Positions 42,118 to 51,700 of a DNA stretch of 64,000 nt are shown piece after piece. Source of the stretch: Pseudanabaena sp. M085S1SP2A07QC (GTDB lineage Bacteria > Cyanobacteriota > Cyanobacteriia > Pseudanabaenales > Pseudanabaenaceae); contig JADBWK010000050.1 of assembly GCA_020404895.1 (NCBI GenBank), forward strand, positions 16,806 through 80,805. Direction: 5' to 3'. Both the position numbers and the translations under genes were made by a program. Positions within the stretch are counted from its first letter, which is position 1. Every line of letters starts with the position of its first letter. The notes beneath the pieces are model-generated. The model was not told the DNA's origin. It ran no database searches and worked only from the letters and a program-made list of their open reading frames with translations.

Positions 42118-42368
42118 TATTGAAACACCTGCAATGCGATCGCCTTAAACAAGGCATCTATAAGATAAACAAAGGTTGCTACTGCAACGATCATCAAAAG
42201 AACGGATGCAGATTCACTAATTAGTTGTTGGCGCGTGGGCCAGACGATCTTGCCGAATTCGGCTTTGGATTCCACAAAAAGTTTGGCAACTCCAGTGGGT
42301 TCAGACTGTACATCCGATCCAGCTTTCGGTGCTTCTTTTGGTTGCTCTTTTAGGTCGTTTTTCGTCAT
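42117..42368 (-). CDS. secE: Preprotein translocase subunit SecE
   Basis: An 83-residue SecE of the short single-helix type. The conserved amphipathic segment VESKAEFGKIVWPTRQQLISES is followed by one membrane helix (VLLMIVAVATFVYLIDALF). The N-terminal 30 residues are polar. SecE clamps SecY in the translocon. It directly overlaps nusG, which is the usual gene order. Confidence 0.95.
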   Translation of the reverse strand: MTKNDLKEQPKEAPKAGSDVQSEPTGVAKLFVESKAEFGKIVWPTRQQLISESASVLLMIVAVATFVYLIDALFKAIALQVFQ

Positions 42369-42446
42369 AGCGGCAACTCTTGCGATTCCTTTGCAATCTT
42401 TGTAAATGCGATACGTTTAAGTGCAATTTTTTGAAAAATGGTGAAG

Positions 42447-42519
42447 CGCGCCCTGGAGGACTCGAACCTCCGACATCAGGTTTTGGAGACCTGCGTTCTA
42501 CCAACTGAACTAAGGACGC
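42447..42519 (-). tRNA. trnW: tRNA-Trp (anticodon CCA)
   Basis: A 73-base cloverleaf on the minus strand: acceptor GCGTCCT/AGGGCGC with discriminator G (a G-T pair at position 4), D-arm GTTCAGTTGGTAGAAC, anticodon arm GCAGG-TCTCCAA-AACCTG region giving CCA, T-arm GGAGG-TTCGAGT-CCTCC. No encoded CCA. Placement just upstream of secE-nusG is the common bacterial arrangement. Confidence 0.95.
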
Positions 42520-42620
42520 ACGTAATGAAAACACGATTTCGATACGCAACCAGTTATATGTACTGTATCAATTGCTATAACAAAATAGTATTTGATACTT
42601 AGTATAACCATAAGATGGAT

Positions 42621-42983
42621 CTATAGTGGTCGATCGAATCGTTGTTTAAGACGAGTTGCTTTACCAACTAGGTCACGTAAGTAGTAGAGCTTAGCACGAC
42701 GGACTTTACCACGACGAATCACTTTGATGCTTTCAATTTGAGGAGAATGTAGCAAGAAGGCTCGCTCTACTCCAATCCCTTGAAATACACGACGGACGGT
42801 GATGACAGAGTTAATGCCAGAACCACGTCTCGCGATGATTACGCCTTCGTATGGCTGAGTACGTTCTTTGCCGCCCTCTTTGATCCTAACTCCAACCTTG
42901 ACAGTATCGCCCACATAAATTGTGGGGAGATCTGTTTTGATATATTCCGCTTCAATTGAGCGGATGATTTCAGAAGCGTTCAT
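42621..42983 (-). CDS. rplS: 50S ribosomal protein L19
   Basis: From ATG 42983 this is a 120-residue L19: [81 protein letters not shown] and [18 protein letters not shown]. An in-frame ATG nine codons upstream (43010) would add nine residues not seen in the family, so the internal start is preferred. It leads the tRNA-Trp-secE-nusG unit. Confidence 0.96.
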   Translation of the reverse strand: MNASEIIRSIEAEYIKTDLPTIYVGDTVKVGVRIKEGGKERTQPYEGVIIARRGSGINSVITVRRVFQGIGVERAFLLHSPQIESIKVIRRGKVRRAKLYYLRDLVGKATRLKQRFDRPL

Positions 42984-43051
42984 GAGGAATGCCAAAAAAG
43001 TCGCGATCATCTATGTTAAAGCATAAACGCTCCAATGTCTATAATTTTCGC

Positions 43052-43137
43052 AAAAAAGTTTAGATATAGCGCGAAGCGCTATATCTAAACTTTTTTCGAC
43101 TAAATAAAGGCGGCGCATCGCGCCGCCTTTATTTTTT
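43052..43137. terminator. Two hairpins between mnmD and rplS
   Basis: AAAAAAGTTTAGATATAGCGC-GAA-complement (43052-43096, perfect 21-bp arms, GCGAAGC core) and AAATAAAGGCGGCGC-ATC-complement (43104-43137, overlapping the mnmD stop). They separate mnmD from the ribosomal protein genes. Confidence 0.65.
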
Positions 43138-43983
43138 GGGTTTGCGGAGGCTGGAGCTTGGGGGAAGCTGGCTGTTGTTTTGTTCGGCTTTACGGATAGT
43201 GATGATTTCGTCAGCTTTGCCTGTAAGTTGGCGATCGCGATAGGGGATCGCCGCACGAGTTTTTAAAAAAGCGGCTTCATGCTCGGAAATTGGCGGTAAT
43301 GCTGTGGGTGCAAAGGCGGCGATCGTGCTGGGGGATTTGCGTCCGATCGGTGCGATCGCCCCGATTTGCAATCCAGCCATAAGCATGGCGGTGCGGACGG
43401 CAGCGGATGAGGAGTAAGTAACAAGATAGCCGTCAGGTTTGAGGCTGTTGGCTAAAAGCTGGATAAATTCTACTGTCCAGAGTTGGGGACAATGGGGCGG
43501 TGAAAAGGGATCGAGAAAGATCGCATCAGCCCATTTGGTTGGGACTTGGTGAATGGTTTGCCTTGCATCACCGATTAGTAATTGCAAAGATAAATTTTCA
43601 GTGATTACGGATTGATTTATAGCAGCGATTTTTAAGATTTGGGCGATCGCGGGTTTCCAGATATCTACTAATCCTGATGCGATCGCTTTTTGGGGGACTT
43701 CGAGGTTGTTTTCAAGGGCGATGATGTGGAGATTGGCGGCGCGATCTTGTAATTCTGATACACAGGCGATCGCGGCGGCGGTGTTGTAGCCTAAGCCATA
43801 GCAAACATCAAGAATGTTGAGTTGAGTTTGGGTGCTGGCTTTTTCGGCAATTTTGGCGGGTATGACAAATTTAGCTTCGGCTTCGTGTTTTGCACCGTGG
43901 GAGCTATGGAATGTTTCTTGAAATGTTTCTGACCAAAAAGTGACTGATCCGTCTTCAGTGGGAAAAAGTGAAAGATTATCCAT
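43129..43983 (-). CDS. mnmD: tRNA mnm5(s2)U34 methyltransferase MnmD
   Basis: A 284-residue methyltransferase equal to the N-terminal half of MnmC. It starts [20 protein letters not shown] (shown as D-G-S-x-T-x-x-S), with FHSSHGAKHEAEAKFV, ILDVCYGLGYNTAAA (SAM site D-x-C-x-G-x-G) and ADAIFLDPFSPPHCPQLWT. It finishes the methylaminomethyl group on U34 of certain tRNAs. It lacks the MnmC oxidase half, as in many bacteria and plants. The C-terminal 30 residues are low-complexity. Its ATG overlaps the trhO stop codon. Confidence 0.88.
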   Translation of the reverse strand: MDNLSLFPTEDGSVTFWSETFQETFHSSHGAKHEAEAKFVIPAKIAEKASTQTQLNILDVCYGLGYNTAAAIACVSELQDRAANLHIIALENNLEVPQKAIASGLVDIWKPAIAQILKIAAINQSVITENLSLQLLIGDARQTIHQVPTKWADAIFLDPFSPPHCPQLWTVEFIQLLANSLKPDGYLVTYSSSAAVRTAMLMAGLQIGAIAPIGRKSPSTIAAFAPTALPPISEHEAAFLKTRAAIPYRDRQLTGKADEIITIRKAEQNNSQLPPSSSLRKPKK

Positions 43984-44765
43984 TAAATTCGATCAATGCT
44001 GACGCGATCATCAAAGACAAAACACTCACCTTCCCAAATACTTTCTTCTTTGGGCACTTCTTCGATGTATTTAAGAATTCCGCCTTTGAGATGATATACC
44101 TCACTGAAGCCTTGAGAGAGCATATAGGCACTTGCCTTTTCGCAACGAATTCCGCCTGTACAGAACATAGCTACCTTTTGATGCTTCTCTGGATTTAATT
44201 GCTCCTGTACGTACTGCGGGAATTCGCCAAAGGTCTCTAGATTTGGATTGATCGCCCCTTTAAACGTGCCAAACTCTACTTCATAAGTATTGCGAGTATC
44301 AATCACAATCACATCAGGATTAGCAATCAATTCATTCCAATCTTTAGGTTCTACGTAAGAGCCAACTCGATACCGTGGATCGATGTCGGGAACGCCCAAA
44401 GTGACGATTTCTTTTTTGAGCCGTACTTTCATCTTTTGAAATGGAATTCCTTGGCAATAGGATTCCTTATGCTCTAGATTCTGAAGGCGAGGATCTTTGC
44501 GTAAATAATCTAGTACGGCATCGATCGCATCACGACTACCTGCGATCGTGGAGTTAAGCCCTTCCTTGGCAAGTAAAATCGTGCCTTTGAGTTGATGAGT
44601 GTCACAAAATTCTTTAAGCGGATTCCGCAATGATTCATAATCTAGCAATTCTGTAAAATGATAAAAAGCTGCAACAACACAAGGCTCCATCGCCTCTTGC
44701 TGATTGGCTTGAATTGCCTGATTAATTTGTGCTTGCAGACGTGTTACTTGTTTGATCCTAGTCAT
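43983..44765 (-). CDS. trhO: tRNA uridine(34) hydroxylase TrhO (rhodanese-like)
   Basis: About 260 residues from ATG 44765. An N-terminal domain ([38 protein letters not shown]) and a rhodanese domain ([17 protein letters not shown], then [23 protein letters not shown] with the active-site Cys) match the TrhO/YceA family, which hydroxylates U34 of tRNA to ho5U using O2. The C-terminal zinc-finger part of longer homologues is absent. Alternative starts exist at 44885 and 44690; the first sits in non-conserved sequence. Stop and mnmD start share one base (TAATG). Confidence 0.88.
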   Translation of the reverse strand: MTRIKQVTRLQAQINQAIQANQQEAMEPCVVAAFYHFTELLDYESLRNPLKEFCDTHQLKGTILLAKEGLNSTIAGSRDAIDAVLDYLRKDPRLQNLEHKESYCQGIPFQKMKVRLKKEIVTLGVPDIDPRYRVGSYVEPKDWNELIANPDVIVIDTRNTYEVEFGTFKGAINPNLETFGEFPQYVQEQLNPEKHQKVAMFCTGGIRCEKASAYMLSQGFSEVYHLKGGILKYIEEVPKEESIWEGECFVFDDRVSIDRI

Positions 44766-44902
44766 TTGCCCAGAAATTTGCCAGAAATTTATGTAAAAGG
44801 CGATCGCTTTTCTATAACTCCAATATAGCGCCTTACGTTGTCGTTGTCCTAAATCGCCTGTTTCCCCTTCGGCTTCTTTTCGCACAAAAGTTCAAAAGAG
44901 CT

Positions 44903-45010
44903 AATACCAAAACACAAAAGGGCTACGCCCTTTTGTGTTTTGGTATTAGCTCTTGATGGGTTTGGGTTTCAATTCACGGAAGTGTTGAGACACTTTTGTG
45001 AATTGGTATA
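44903..45010. repeat. Three-hairpin composite repeat, inverted copy
   Basis: TACCAAAACACAAAAGGGCTACGCCC.. (hairpin with 20-base arms) is followed about 30 bases later by CAATTCACGGAAGTGTTGAGACACTTTTGTGAATTGGTATA. It matches the composite repeat in inverted order; the middle GTAAGGG hairpin is replaced by other sequence. It is the first of several structures filling the 343-base trhO-AKR gap. Confidence 0.65.
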
Positions 45011-45136
45011 AATAGGTAAGGATGGGCGGCGCTTTGTGCCACCCATCCTTACCTATTTGGCAATTTCTGTTCAAACGAACCACAAGAAATTTTTTAAAAG
45101 CGTTGCAAAGCAGCGCTTTTAAAAAATTTCTTGGTT
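45010..45136. repeat. Two further hairpins in the trhO-AKR gap
   Basis: AAATAGGTAAGGATGGGCGG..CGCTTTGTG..complement (45010-45058) and CAAGAAATTTTTTAAAAGCG..TTGCAAAGCAG..complement (45081-45136). Both show GCTTTG/GCAAAGC centres. No gene lies in this stretch. Confidence 0.6.
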
Positions 45137-45186
45137 TGGAATTGAGCGCAAAGTGCTGTATTTAGAAGACATCTTAACAAGGACTG

Positions 45187-45229
45187 ATACAAATCCTCAA
45201 AATGGCAAAGCCATTTTGAGGATTTGTAT
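45187..45229. terminator. Perfect hairpin after the aldo/keto reductase gene
   Basis: Twenty-base perfect arms ATACAAATCCTCAAAATGGC and complement, AAA loop (GCAAAGC core). Its right arm touches the stop codon of the minus-strand aldo/keto reductase gene. Confidence 0.65.
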
Positions 45230-46173
45230 TATGCTTTTGGCGCTTTTAGGCGGAGTATTTCTACTTCTTCAGGTGTTAATGACCAACCTAAAGCACCAGC
45301 ATTTTGTCTGGCCTGATTGGCATTTTTCGCCCCTGGGATGGGGATGATGTTTCCTTGGGCAACTAGCCAATTTAAAGAAACCTGAGCCAGTGTTTTATCA
45401 TATTTTGCAGATAGATCTTTGAGCGCTGAGAATAAAGGCTCTAGCTTTTGTAAGCCCTTAGGACTAAAGCGAGGATCAATGCGCCGCGCACCTTGAAGAG
45501 TTTTTACAGATTCTGGCGTATATTTCCCCGTCAATAAACCTTGAGCAAGGGGACTATAGGCAAGAATCGTTACTCCTAATTGTCTCGCCTTTTCGAGAGT
45601 TCCATTCTGCTCAATTTGTCTAGTTAATAAAGAATAAGGAACTTGATTCACCGCCAGAGGAATGCCCTTTTCGGCAAGATATTGATGAGCTAGCGCCATT
45701 TGAGCCGCAGAATAATTGCTGACTCCCACCGATTGAATACGTCCTTTTTTCACTTCTTCTGCAAGAACTTCCATAAAGTCTTTCGTCTTGAGTAGAAATT
45801 CTAAAGGCCAGTGAATTTGATAGAGACTAATTTGCTCTGTTTGCAAACGCTCCAGACTAGCGGTTAGAGCATCAGCGATCGCTGACTTCTGCCAACGCCA
45901 TGGTAATGGGAAATATTTAGTAGCAATCTGCACTGGCTGGAAAGTTTGTTTGCAAAACTGACCAATTAAGCGTTCTGACTCGCCAAATCCATAGACTTCG
46001 GCAGTATCAAAAAATGTGATTCCTGCCTCAACAGAAGCTTGAAATGCTTCCGCCACATCTTTTGCGCCAAAATCCTTGCCGTAAGCCCAAAACAGGGTAT
46101 CACCCCATGCCCATGTTCCGACACCTAGCGCGGTTACAGTTGGACCATTGGAGCCGAGCTTGATAGTTTGCAT
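45229..46173 (-). CDS. Aldo/keto reductase
   Basis: A 314-residue aldo/keto reductase TIM barrel. Catalytic residues are visible: Asp and Tyr in FFDTAEVYGFGESE, Lys in QIATKYFPLPWRW, and His in LYQIHWPLE. The cofactor-end motif IPIPGAKNANQARQNAGALGW binds NADPH. It resembles the plant pyridoxal reductase / AKR13-like group common in cyanobacteria. The substrate is unclear. Single gene. Confidence 0.92.
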   Translation of the reverse strand: MQTIKLGSNGPTVTALGVGTWAWGDTLFWAYGKDFGAKDVAEAFQASVEAGITFFDTAEVYGFGESERLIGQFCKQTFQPVQIATKYFPLPWRWQKSAIADALTASLERLQTEQISLYQIHWPLEFLLKTKDFMEVLAEEVKKGRIQSVGVSNYSAAQMALAHQYLAEKGIPLAVNQVPYSLLTRQIEQNGTLEKARQLGVTILAYSPLAQGLLTGKYTPESVKTLQGARRIDPRFSPKGLQKLEPLFSALKDLSAKYDKTLAQVSLNWLVAQGNIIPIPGAKNANQARQNAGALGWSLTPEEVEILRLKAPKA

Positions 46174-46216
46174 ATGTCTTTGATTAAAGATTAAACTTTT
46201 CTAAATAATTATAGCA

Positions 46217-46270
46217 ATCCCCCCAAAGAGGATGGTGGTGCTTTGCACCGCCATCCTCTTTGGGGGGATT
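46217..46270. terminator. Long GCTTTGC-core hairpin
   Basis: Arms AATCCCCCCAAAGAGGATGG.. and complement (one mismatch) around GCTTTGC, two bases from the stop codon of the glycosyltransferase gene. Confidence 0.65.
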
Positions 46271-46272
46271 TT

Positions 46273-47370
46273 TCAGATGATTTGCGTCTCGCTATGGTTT
46301 GAAATTAGTTTGTCAAACCATTTTTCTAGGCGATCGCCCCATACTTCTAAAGAATATTCCGATTCAAGTTGTTGGCGACAGGTAACGCGATCAATTTGGT
46401 CTAATTTAGAAATTGCTTCAATCAAACCAGACACACTTCCCATTTCCACAAGAAATCCTGTTTTGCCATGCCGAACGATCTCAGTAAGTCCTCCAGAACG
46501 ATAGGATATTACAGGCACACCACAGGCAAAAGCCTCAATCGCCGCATTCCCGAACGCTTCAACCCAACGGGGAGTCATTAATAAAGCACTACATTGTCCT
46601 AGTTTTTGCTGCAACCCATCAGTAGATAAAAATCCTTCATAATGAAGTTCAGCTTTAGGAAAAGATGCTTGAATATCCAGCCAATAGCTCTGATCTTGAA
46701 TTAATCCGAAAATATGCAAAGGGAATCCACTTTCCTGTGCAGCCTCGACAGCATCCTCTAATCCCTTCTCGGGAGAAATACGTCCGACCCATGCAAGGCT
46801 TGGTTTATCTGGCTTAGTGACAAAATTATATTGCGTTACATCAATCCCTTTACCCATAATCATCAGGCGATCGCCATGGCTAAAAGTATCTGCACATGCA
46901 CGAGTATTCACCGCGATCGCATCAGGGCAAAGCGCGGAAGTTTTCGATACCATCGCATCCATTACAGGCGAAAGTGACGACATGCTGATCCAATGGGCGA
47001 TCGGGCGGCGAAAAAATGGTGTGAGGTACAGAGGTAGCCAATCATAGGCAAAGTTAAATAACAAATCAAACCGATCCTGTGATTCCCTCGCATAGCTCCA
47101 CATATTTTCCAGAACCGAGTTTTGAGGAAGGACAACCATATCAGCGCCCACTTGAGTTTGGGCTGAAGTTTGGATGGTTCCTACTATTTGAGTCAGTTTA
47201 GTGACATTGGTAACGGAACCTTCAGGCGCAACGATTTCCACTTCATGCCCTTTAGCCATTAAAGCTTTCGCCGCATTTTGCAAAGTCAATTCCACGCCCC
47301 CACCGATTCCCGATCCCAATGCTCCTACAGGAGTAGATAGAAATAGCAATCGATAATTTTTCTTAGTCAT
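46273..47370 (-). CDS. Glycosyltransferase family 4 protein
   Basis: A 365-residue GT-B glycosyltransferase. The N-terminal acceptor half starts RLLFLSTPVGALGSGIGGGVE and includes AKALMAKGHEVEIVAPEGS. The donor half has SLAWVGRISPEKGLEDAVEA and the GT4 signature PRWVEAFGNAAIEAFACGVP with the E-x7-E motif, then SYRSGGLTEIVRHGKTGFLV. The nucleotide sugar and acceptor are unknown. No polysaccharide cluster is nearby. Confidence 0.9.
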   Translation of the reverse strand: MTKKNYRLLFLSTPVGALGSGIGGGVELTLQNAAKALMAKGHEVEIVAPEGSVTNVTKLTQIVGTIQTSAQTQVGADMVVLPQNSVLENMWSYARESQDRFDLLFNFAYDWLPLYLTPFFRRPIAHWISMSSLSPVMDAMVSKTSALCPDAIAVNTRACADTFSHGDRLMIMGKGIDVTQYNFVTKPDKPSLAWVGRISPEKGLEDAVEAAQESGFPLHIFGLIQDQSYWLDIQASFPKAELHYEGFLSTDGLQQKLGQCSALLMTPRWVEAFGNAAIEAFACGVPVISYRSGGLTEIVRHGKTGFLVEMGSVSGLIEAISKLDQIDRVTCRQQLESEYSLEVWGDRLEKWFDKLISNHSETQII

Positions 47371-47396
47371 ATTTTTATTGGGGAATTTTCTATTAA

Positions 47397-47492
47397 ATAA
47401 GACTTACGCAAAAGAACTAGATGTAGGGGGCAATTCATGAATTGCCCCTACGATGGAATCAGGATCTCAGGGCATTTTTGCGTAAGTCCTAT
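47397..47492. mobile_element. MITE-like element with terminal inverted repeats
   Basis: About 95 bases bounded by GACTTACGCAAAA (47401-47413) and its complement TTTTGCGTAAGTC (47476-47488), with no coding sequence. GACTTACGC-type ends are familiar from cyanobacterial insertion elements. Inside is a copy of the GTAGGGGCAATTCATGAATT.. palindrome (47423-47451), suggesting that one repeat inserted in, or is carried by, the other. Confidence 0.6.
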
Positions 47493-47526
47493 AAAAGAAG
47501 AGGTGGCTCTGCAACCTCTTCTTTTA
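47492..47526. terminator. Hairpin overlapping the reductase stop codon
   Basis: Arms TAAAAGAAGAGGT / ACCTCTTCTTTTA around GGCTCTGCA. The stop codon of the geranylgeranyl-reductase-family gene (47524-47526) is within the right arm. Confidence 0.55.
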
Positions 47527-48651
47527 CTTCATGCCCATTAAGCCCTTAGTTAGTCGCTTAATGGCGGCTCCTGCCACATCACGATAACGCATCTCACCAC
47601 AGAGAATTTTACCCATGCGCTGACTAGCACTAGGACGCTTCACTCCCATCTTGTAGCCAAAACTAGGAATGCGATAAAAAATATTGGCAATGCGTTGCGC
47701 CCATACCATGTCTTCTCCCCATTCTTCTTGGACTTTGAGAGTATATTGCTTGAGCGCATCAGCATTACCACCGATCGCTTCATCGATCGCCTGACCAGCA
47801 AACATACCAGTTAAGAGGGAAGGACGGATGCCCTCAGCCGTGAAGGGATCGACGATACAAGCCGATTCGCCTGTGAGTAGAGCATTTTGAGTATGCAGTG
47901 GTTGGTGACCATCCCATAGGCATATTGGATGCCCAAATTGCTTCATGGAAGTGACGTTAATTCCAAATTCCTGAGCATATTTCGCAGCAATCTCCTTAAG
48001 ATTTTGTTTCTCGCCACCGATAAATGTCCCTGCTCCGATGGAATAACCGTCAGCCTTTGGGAAGTTCCAAATATATCCATTTTGAACAGAGCCAAAATCA
48101 AAGTGAGCAGCACTGACATCGGGTGCAGGGTGTGGGGCTTCGACTTCGAGAGCTGCTCCCATGCGACGCTTGCGCTCTTTAAATCCTAGCCATTTTGCCA
48201 TGGAGCCTTTTGCCCCATCAGCAGCAATTACATACTTGGCTTCAAATACATCATTTGCAGTTTTGACTAACCAGCGATCGCTTTTCCACTCAAGCCCTGT
48301 AACGCCAGTGTTATCGCGAAGTTCTACGCCTAGTTTTTGGGCTTGTTGCACAAGGTAATGATCGAAAACATCGCGACGCACCATCCAGACGGGTTCTTTG
48401 GATGTTAACCCCACCAGTTCAGGATCGCCCATTTGCCATGTGTAGCGAATTTGTTGGACTGTCAGAGAAACTGCTGGCGAAAAGTCAAAGTCAAACCACT
48501 CTTGTACCATCGGCGAAACGCCACCACCACAGGGTTTGTAGCGAGGCAGGCTCTCTTTTTCGAGTAGCAAAACTGATCGTCCTCGTTTTGCCAAATGATA
48601 GGAGGCTGAACCACCAGATGGACCTGCTCCCACAACAATGCAGTCGTACAT
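47524..48651 (-). CDS. Geranylgeranyl reductase family FAD-dependent oxidoreductase
   Basis: From ATG 48651 a 375-residue flavoprotein. It opens YDCIVVGAGPSGGSASYHLA (FAD Rossmann GxGxxG), then KESLPRYKPCGGGVSP, the P-R-x-K-x-C-G-G-G motif of the geranylgeranyl reductase family. GESACIVDPFTAEGIRPSLLTG is the second FAD motif. The family includes ChlP, which saturates the phytyl tail of chlorophyll. This looks like a paralogue, so the exact isoprenoid or other substrate is open. Confidence 0.85.
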   Translation of the reverse strand: MYDCIVVGAGPSGGSASYHLAKRGRSVLLLEKESLPRYKPCGGGVSPMVQEWFDFDFSPAVSLTVQQIRYTWQMGDPELVGLTSKEPVWMVRRDVFDHYLVQQAQKLGVELRDNTGVTGLEWKSDRWLVKTANDVFEAKYVIAADGAKGSMAKWLGFKERKRRMGAALEVEAPHPAPDVSAAHFDFGSVQNGYIWNFPKADGYSIGAGTFIGGEKQNLKEIAAKYAQEFGINVTSMKQFGHPICLWDGHQPLHTQNALLTGESACIVDPFTAEGIRPSLLTGMFAGQAIDEAIGGNADALKQYTLKVQEEWGEDMVWAQRIANIFYRIPSFGYKMGVKRPSASQRMGKILCGEMRYRDVAGAAIKRLTKGLMGMK

Positions 48652-48776
48652 AAGCAAAAAATTTTAGGTAAATGTACAAGAAAATCCTTTAGATTTTACC
48701 CCTAAAAAGTAAAGTAACGCGCGATCGCCTTTTGGCTTAAGTAAGTAAGTTAGCAAAAGCGAAATGTTTAGACGAA

Positions 48777-51700
48777 TTAAACTACCATTCTTTCTTCATT
48801 AATTTCTGCATTTTCGATATATTTTTCAAGTGTTTCAGCGTAGGAATCAATCCAATCCCTAACATTAATATTATTTTCATCTTCCTTAAAATCTAAAAGT
48901 ATCTTGCGCTTTTGCTGATAAAAAATACTAGCAGCTCCCGACCAACCATCTGTTGAGAAATTGGCGACTAAGGCAGATCCGACATTCTCTAAATTTCCAT
49001 AACGAACTATAATTTCCCTTGCAAAACAAACTTTGCCATCTTCTTTAAAAAAGCGATTTGGGGCAAACAGCGCAGCATAGCTCGCTCTTTCTTCTGGTTT
49101 GTTATCAATCCAACTCCAGATGTCATTTGGATCAAAAGCCTCGATCATTGATGCTGTTGTGGTAGGAGGAATACCACCACCTCTTAGCCATCTTGTAATG
49201 CGAAATGCTCTAGTGTTAAATCTTGGTTCAATGTATTGAGTTACTACATCCCAAACTTCTTTAGACTTTTTATTAACAATCTCGACTAGGAGCTTTTGAA
49301 GCTCAGCATTATATCCAGTGTCAATCTCACTGAAGTTTTTAAATATTTCATTAATGACTTTTGTTGCTTGGTCGGGGTAAAGAGCAAGATAAAATCTAGC
49401 AATCTTTGCCCATTGATAGCTATCAACACCATAATTGGTTATGGTTGAATTTTTTTGTGGTTCTAAATAATTGCTCAGGACTCTAAAAGTTATGTCTTCA
49501 CTTGGTTGTATAGTTAAGGATTGCAAATGATCGACACGAACATAGCGAGAGTAAAATAAGTTTAGAGTGATCGATGGTGAGTAAGGATGGCAAATACTCA
49601 AAAGAAATTCCATCCACTGCAAGAAAATATTCTCAGCCATACCCTGAACTGTAATTGTCATTACTGAAAATTGAGAAGGGTCAATAACTCCTTTTCTCGC
49701 AAGATCAAGAATTCGCAGTGCCGATTTTTCCGACTGTCCAGATCGTCTAGTTATTTCGGGAACTCTTATAGACATTTTCTCATCTTCAGTAAGATCATCT
49801 AGGTGCTTTTCCCAAAGCTCAATATCCTTTTCAAAAATAGCTCGAAAATAGCCACTTAAGAATAAGCATTCTATATTTGAGAACTCACGTTGAGCATTTA
49901 ATATTTTATGAAGTAACGAAAAGCACTCATCTCGCTTACCTATTTCAAATCCAAATTGATACATATTCAATTCACTAGTTGTTACTAGCCAATTAATCTC
50001 TGCATCAAACAGCCAAGTATCCAAGATACAAGCGTTAGCCAATTCGCCCAGCTTTGAGAGAATAATTTCACCGCGTTTAATAGCTGATTGCTCTGATCTT
50101 GGATTATTTAGGTCAAAGATTTCAGTGTTTACAAAGTTGTCGAGTATATCAAGAGCCTCATCCCATTCACTCAATGATAGATAGTATTTCAATGACGTAT
50201 GAAAATCATTATTGTGATAAAACTCATTATGTAAGTCTATCCAAAGTTTCTGATTCTCTGATGACATTTCTTTGGAATCATATCTAATAATATTATTAAT
50301 AGCTTGGGTAAGTGTCCGAATCTCAGCATTGGGATTTTGCGCTAACTCCCTTAATGTATCTACAGCTATGGGAGATAACGTATTAATTTTAGCTATGCCT
50401 CTTGCGCGATTAAGTATTACATCAATTACTTGCTTTTGTTCTGAATTTGACAGATGAGGAATTCTTTCGCGTAGCATTTGCCAAACTTCTTGATATGCTG
50501 CCCAAACTTCTCCATAAGTCTGTGGTGACCAAAGTTTTGGTTCTTGGCGTAATCCCTGATGTTCTACACCTGATCTTATAAACCATTGATCGGATCTTAA
50601 GGCTACACTGCAAGCCTTGATCGCAATACTTCTGCGTTCAGGAATTTCAGAGTTTAAAACTTCTTTTAGCACAAGAAGACGCTGTTTGGGAGATGCTTCT
50701 GTCGTAGCAACTGCACCATAGCCAAATGCAAACAAGTCGCAAAATACTCCTGTTGCGTTATTAGACCATCCCTCATTTTCTGCTTCTGCTAACTGAAGTA
50801 ATATTTTAGCGGCTCCATCAAATAGATCTTGCCATACCGCTATTCCCTGTAATGCCCCAATAATTTGTCTACGTCCTGTCGTCAAAAGTAAAAGTTCATC
50901 TTTCCCAAGACAACCAATCTTTTTCTGTAGGTATTTTAAAGCTGTTTTGGGATCAGCTTGGGCGATCGCGAAAAAAAAGTTGGCTCCCAACTCACTTCTT
51001 AAAAATTTATCATCATGAAAAAGTCCACCCTCTGCCAAAAGCTTCTTGATTACTGAAGAAGCACCTTCAGACTGGGCAGCATAGACAAACATTTCGTAAA
51101 ACCAATCACGAAGTTCGGTTTGAGGTAAATCACGCAGAAAATCATCAAGAATAAATCCAGAGCTATAGTCATCCCACCACTCTGTCCACAGATGAATGTG
51201 CAAAGCTTTGGGACTAATATAGAGAGTACTTGATCCTTGAAGTATTTTCCTAACTCTAAGTTCTTTGACTATTTCTTGAAATCTTACCCAACCAATATTT
51301 GGGAACTCTCTTTGAACAATCTTTGAGATTGCCTTCGCTTCAATATCAACTGGCTCTCTATAGCCAAATCGTTTGAACAAAGAGATATACAGTAATACTC
51401 TCTTTCTATCCTTTACAGCTTCATCTCTGGAGTCTTCGTAACCAGCAATAATGCGTTCGTAAAAAGTTTCTGGAGCAAACAAAACATCAGTTGGGTTCGC
51501 TTGTAGATTTTCTCCAATCATATGTGCAAATCTTGGAGAGTCTCCAGCCAGATAAGCCCAACGCTTGGCTGATTCTGGCAGAAATCCATAAGAAAGAATA
51601 ATCTTTGTGATTTCTTCATGTGATAGCTTCGGTGGGTGATCTATGTACTCAATTCTCGAATCTGGTCTTTCAATTTGGTTATAAATGCTAATCAGTTTGA

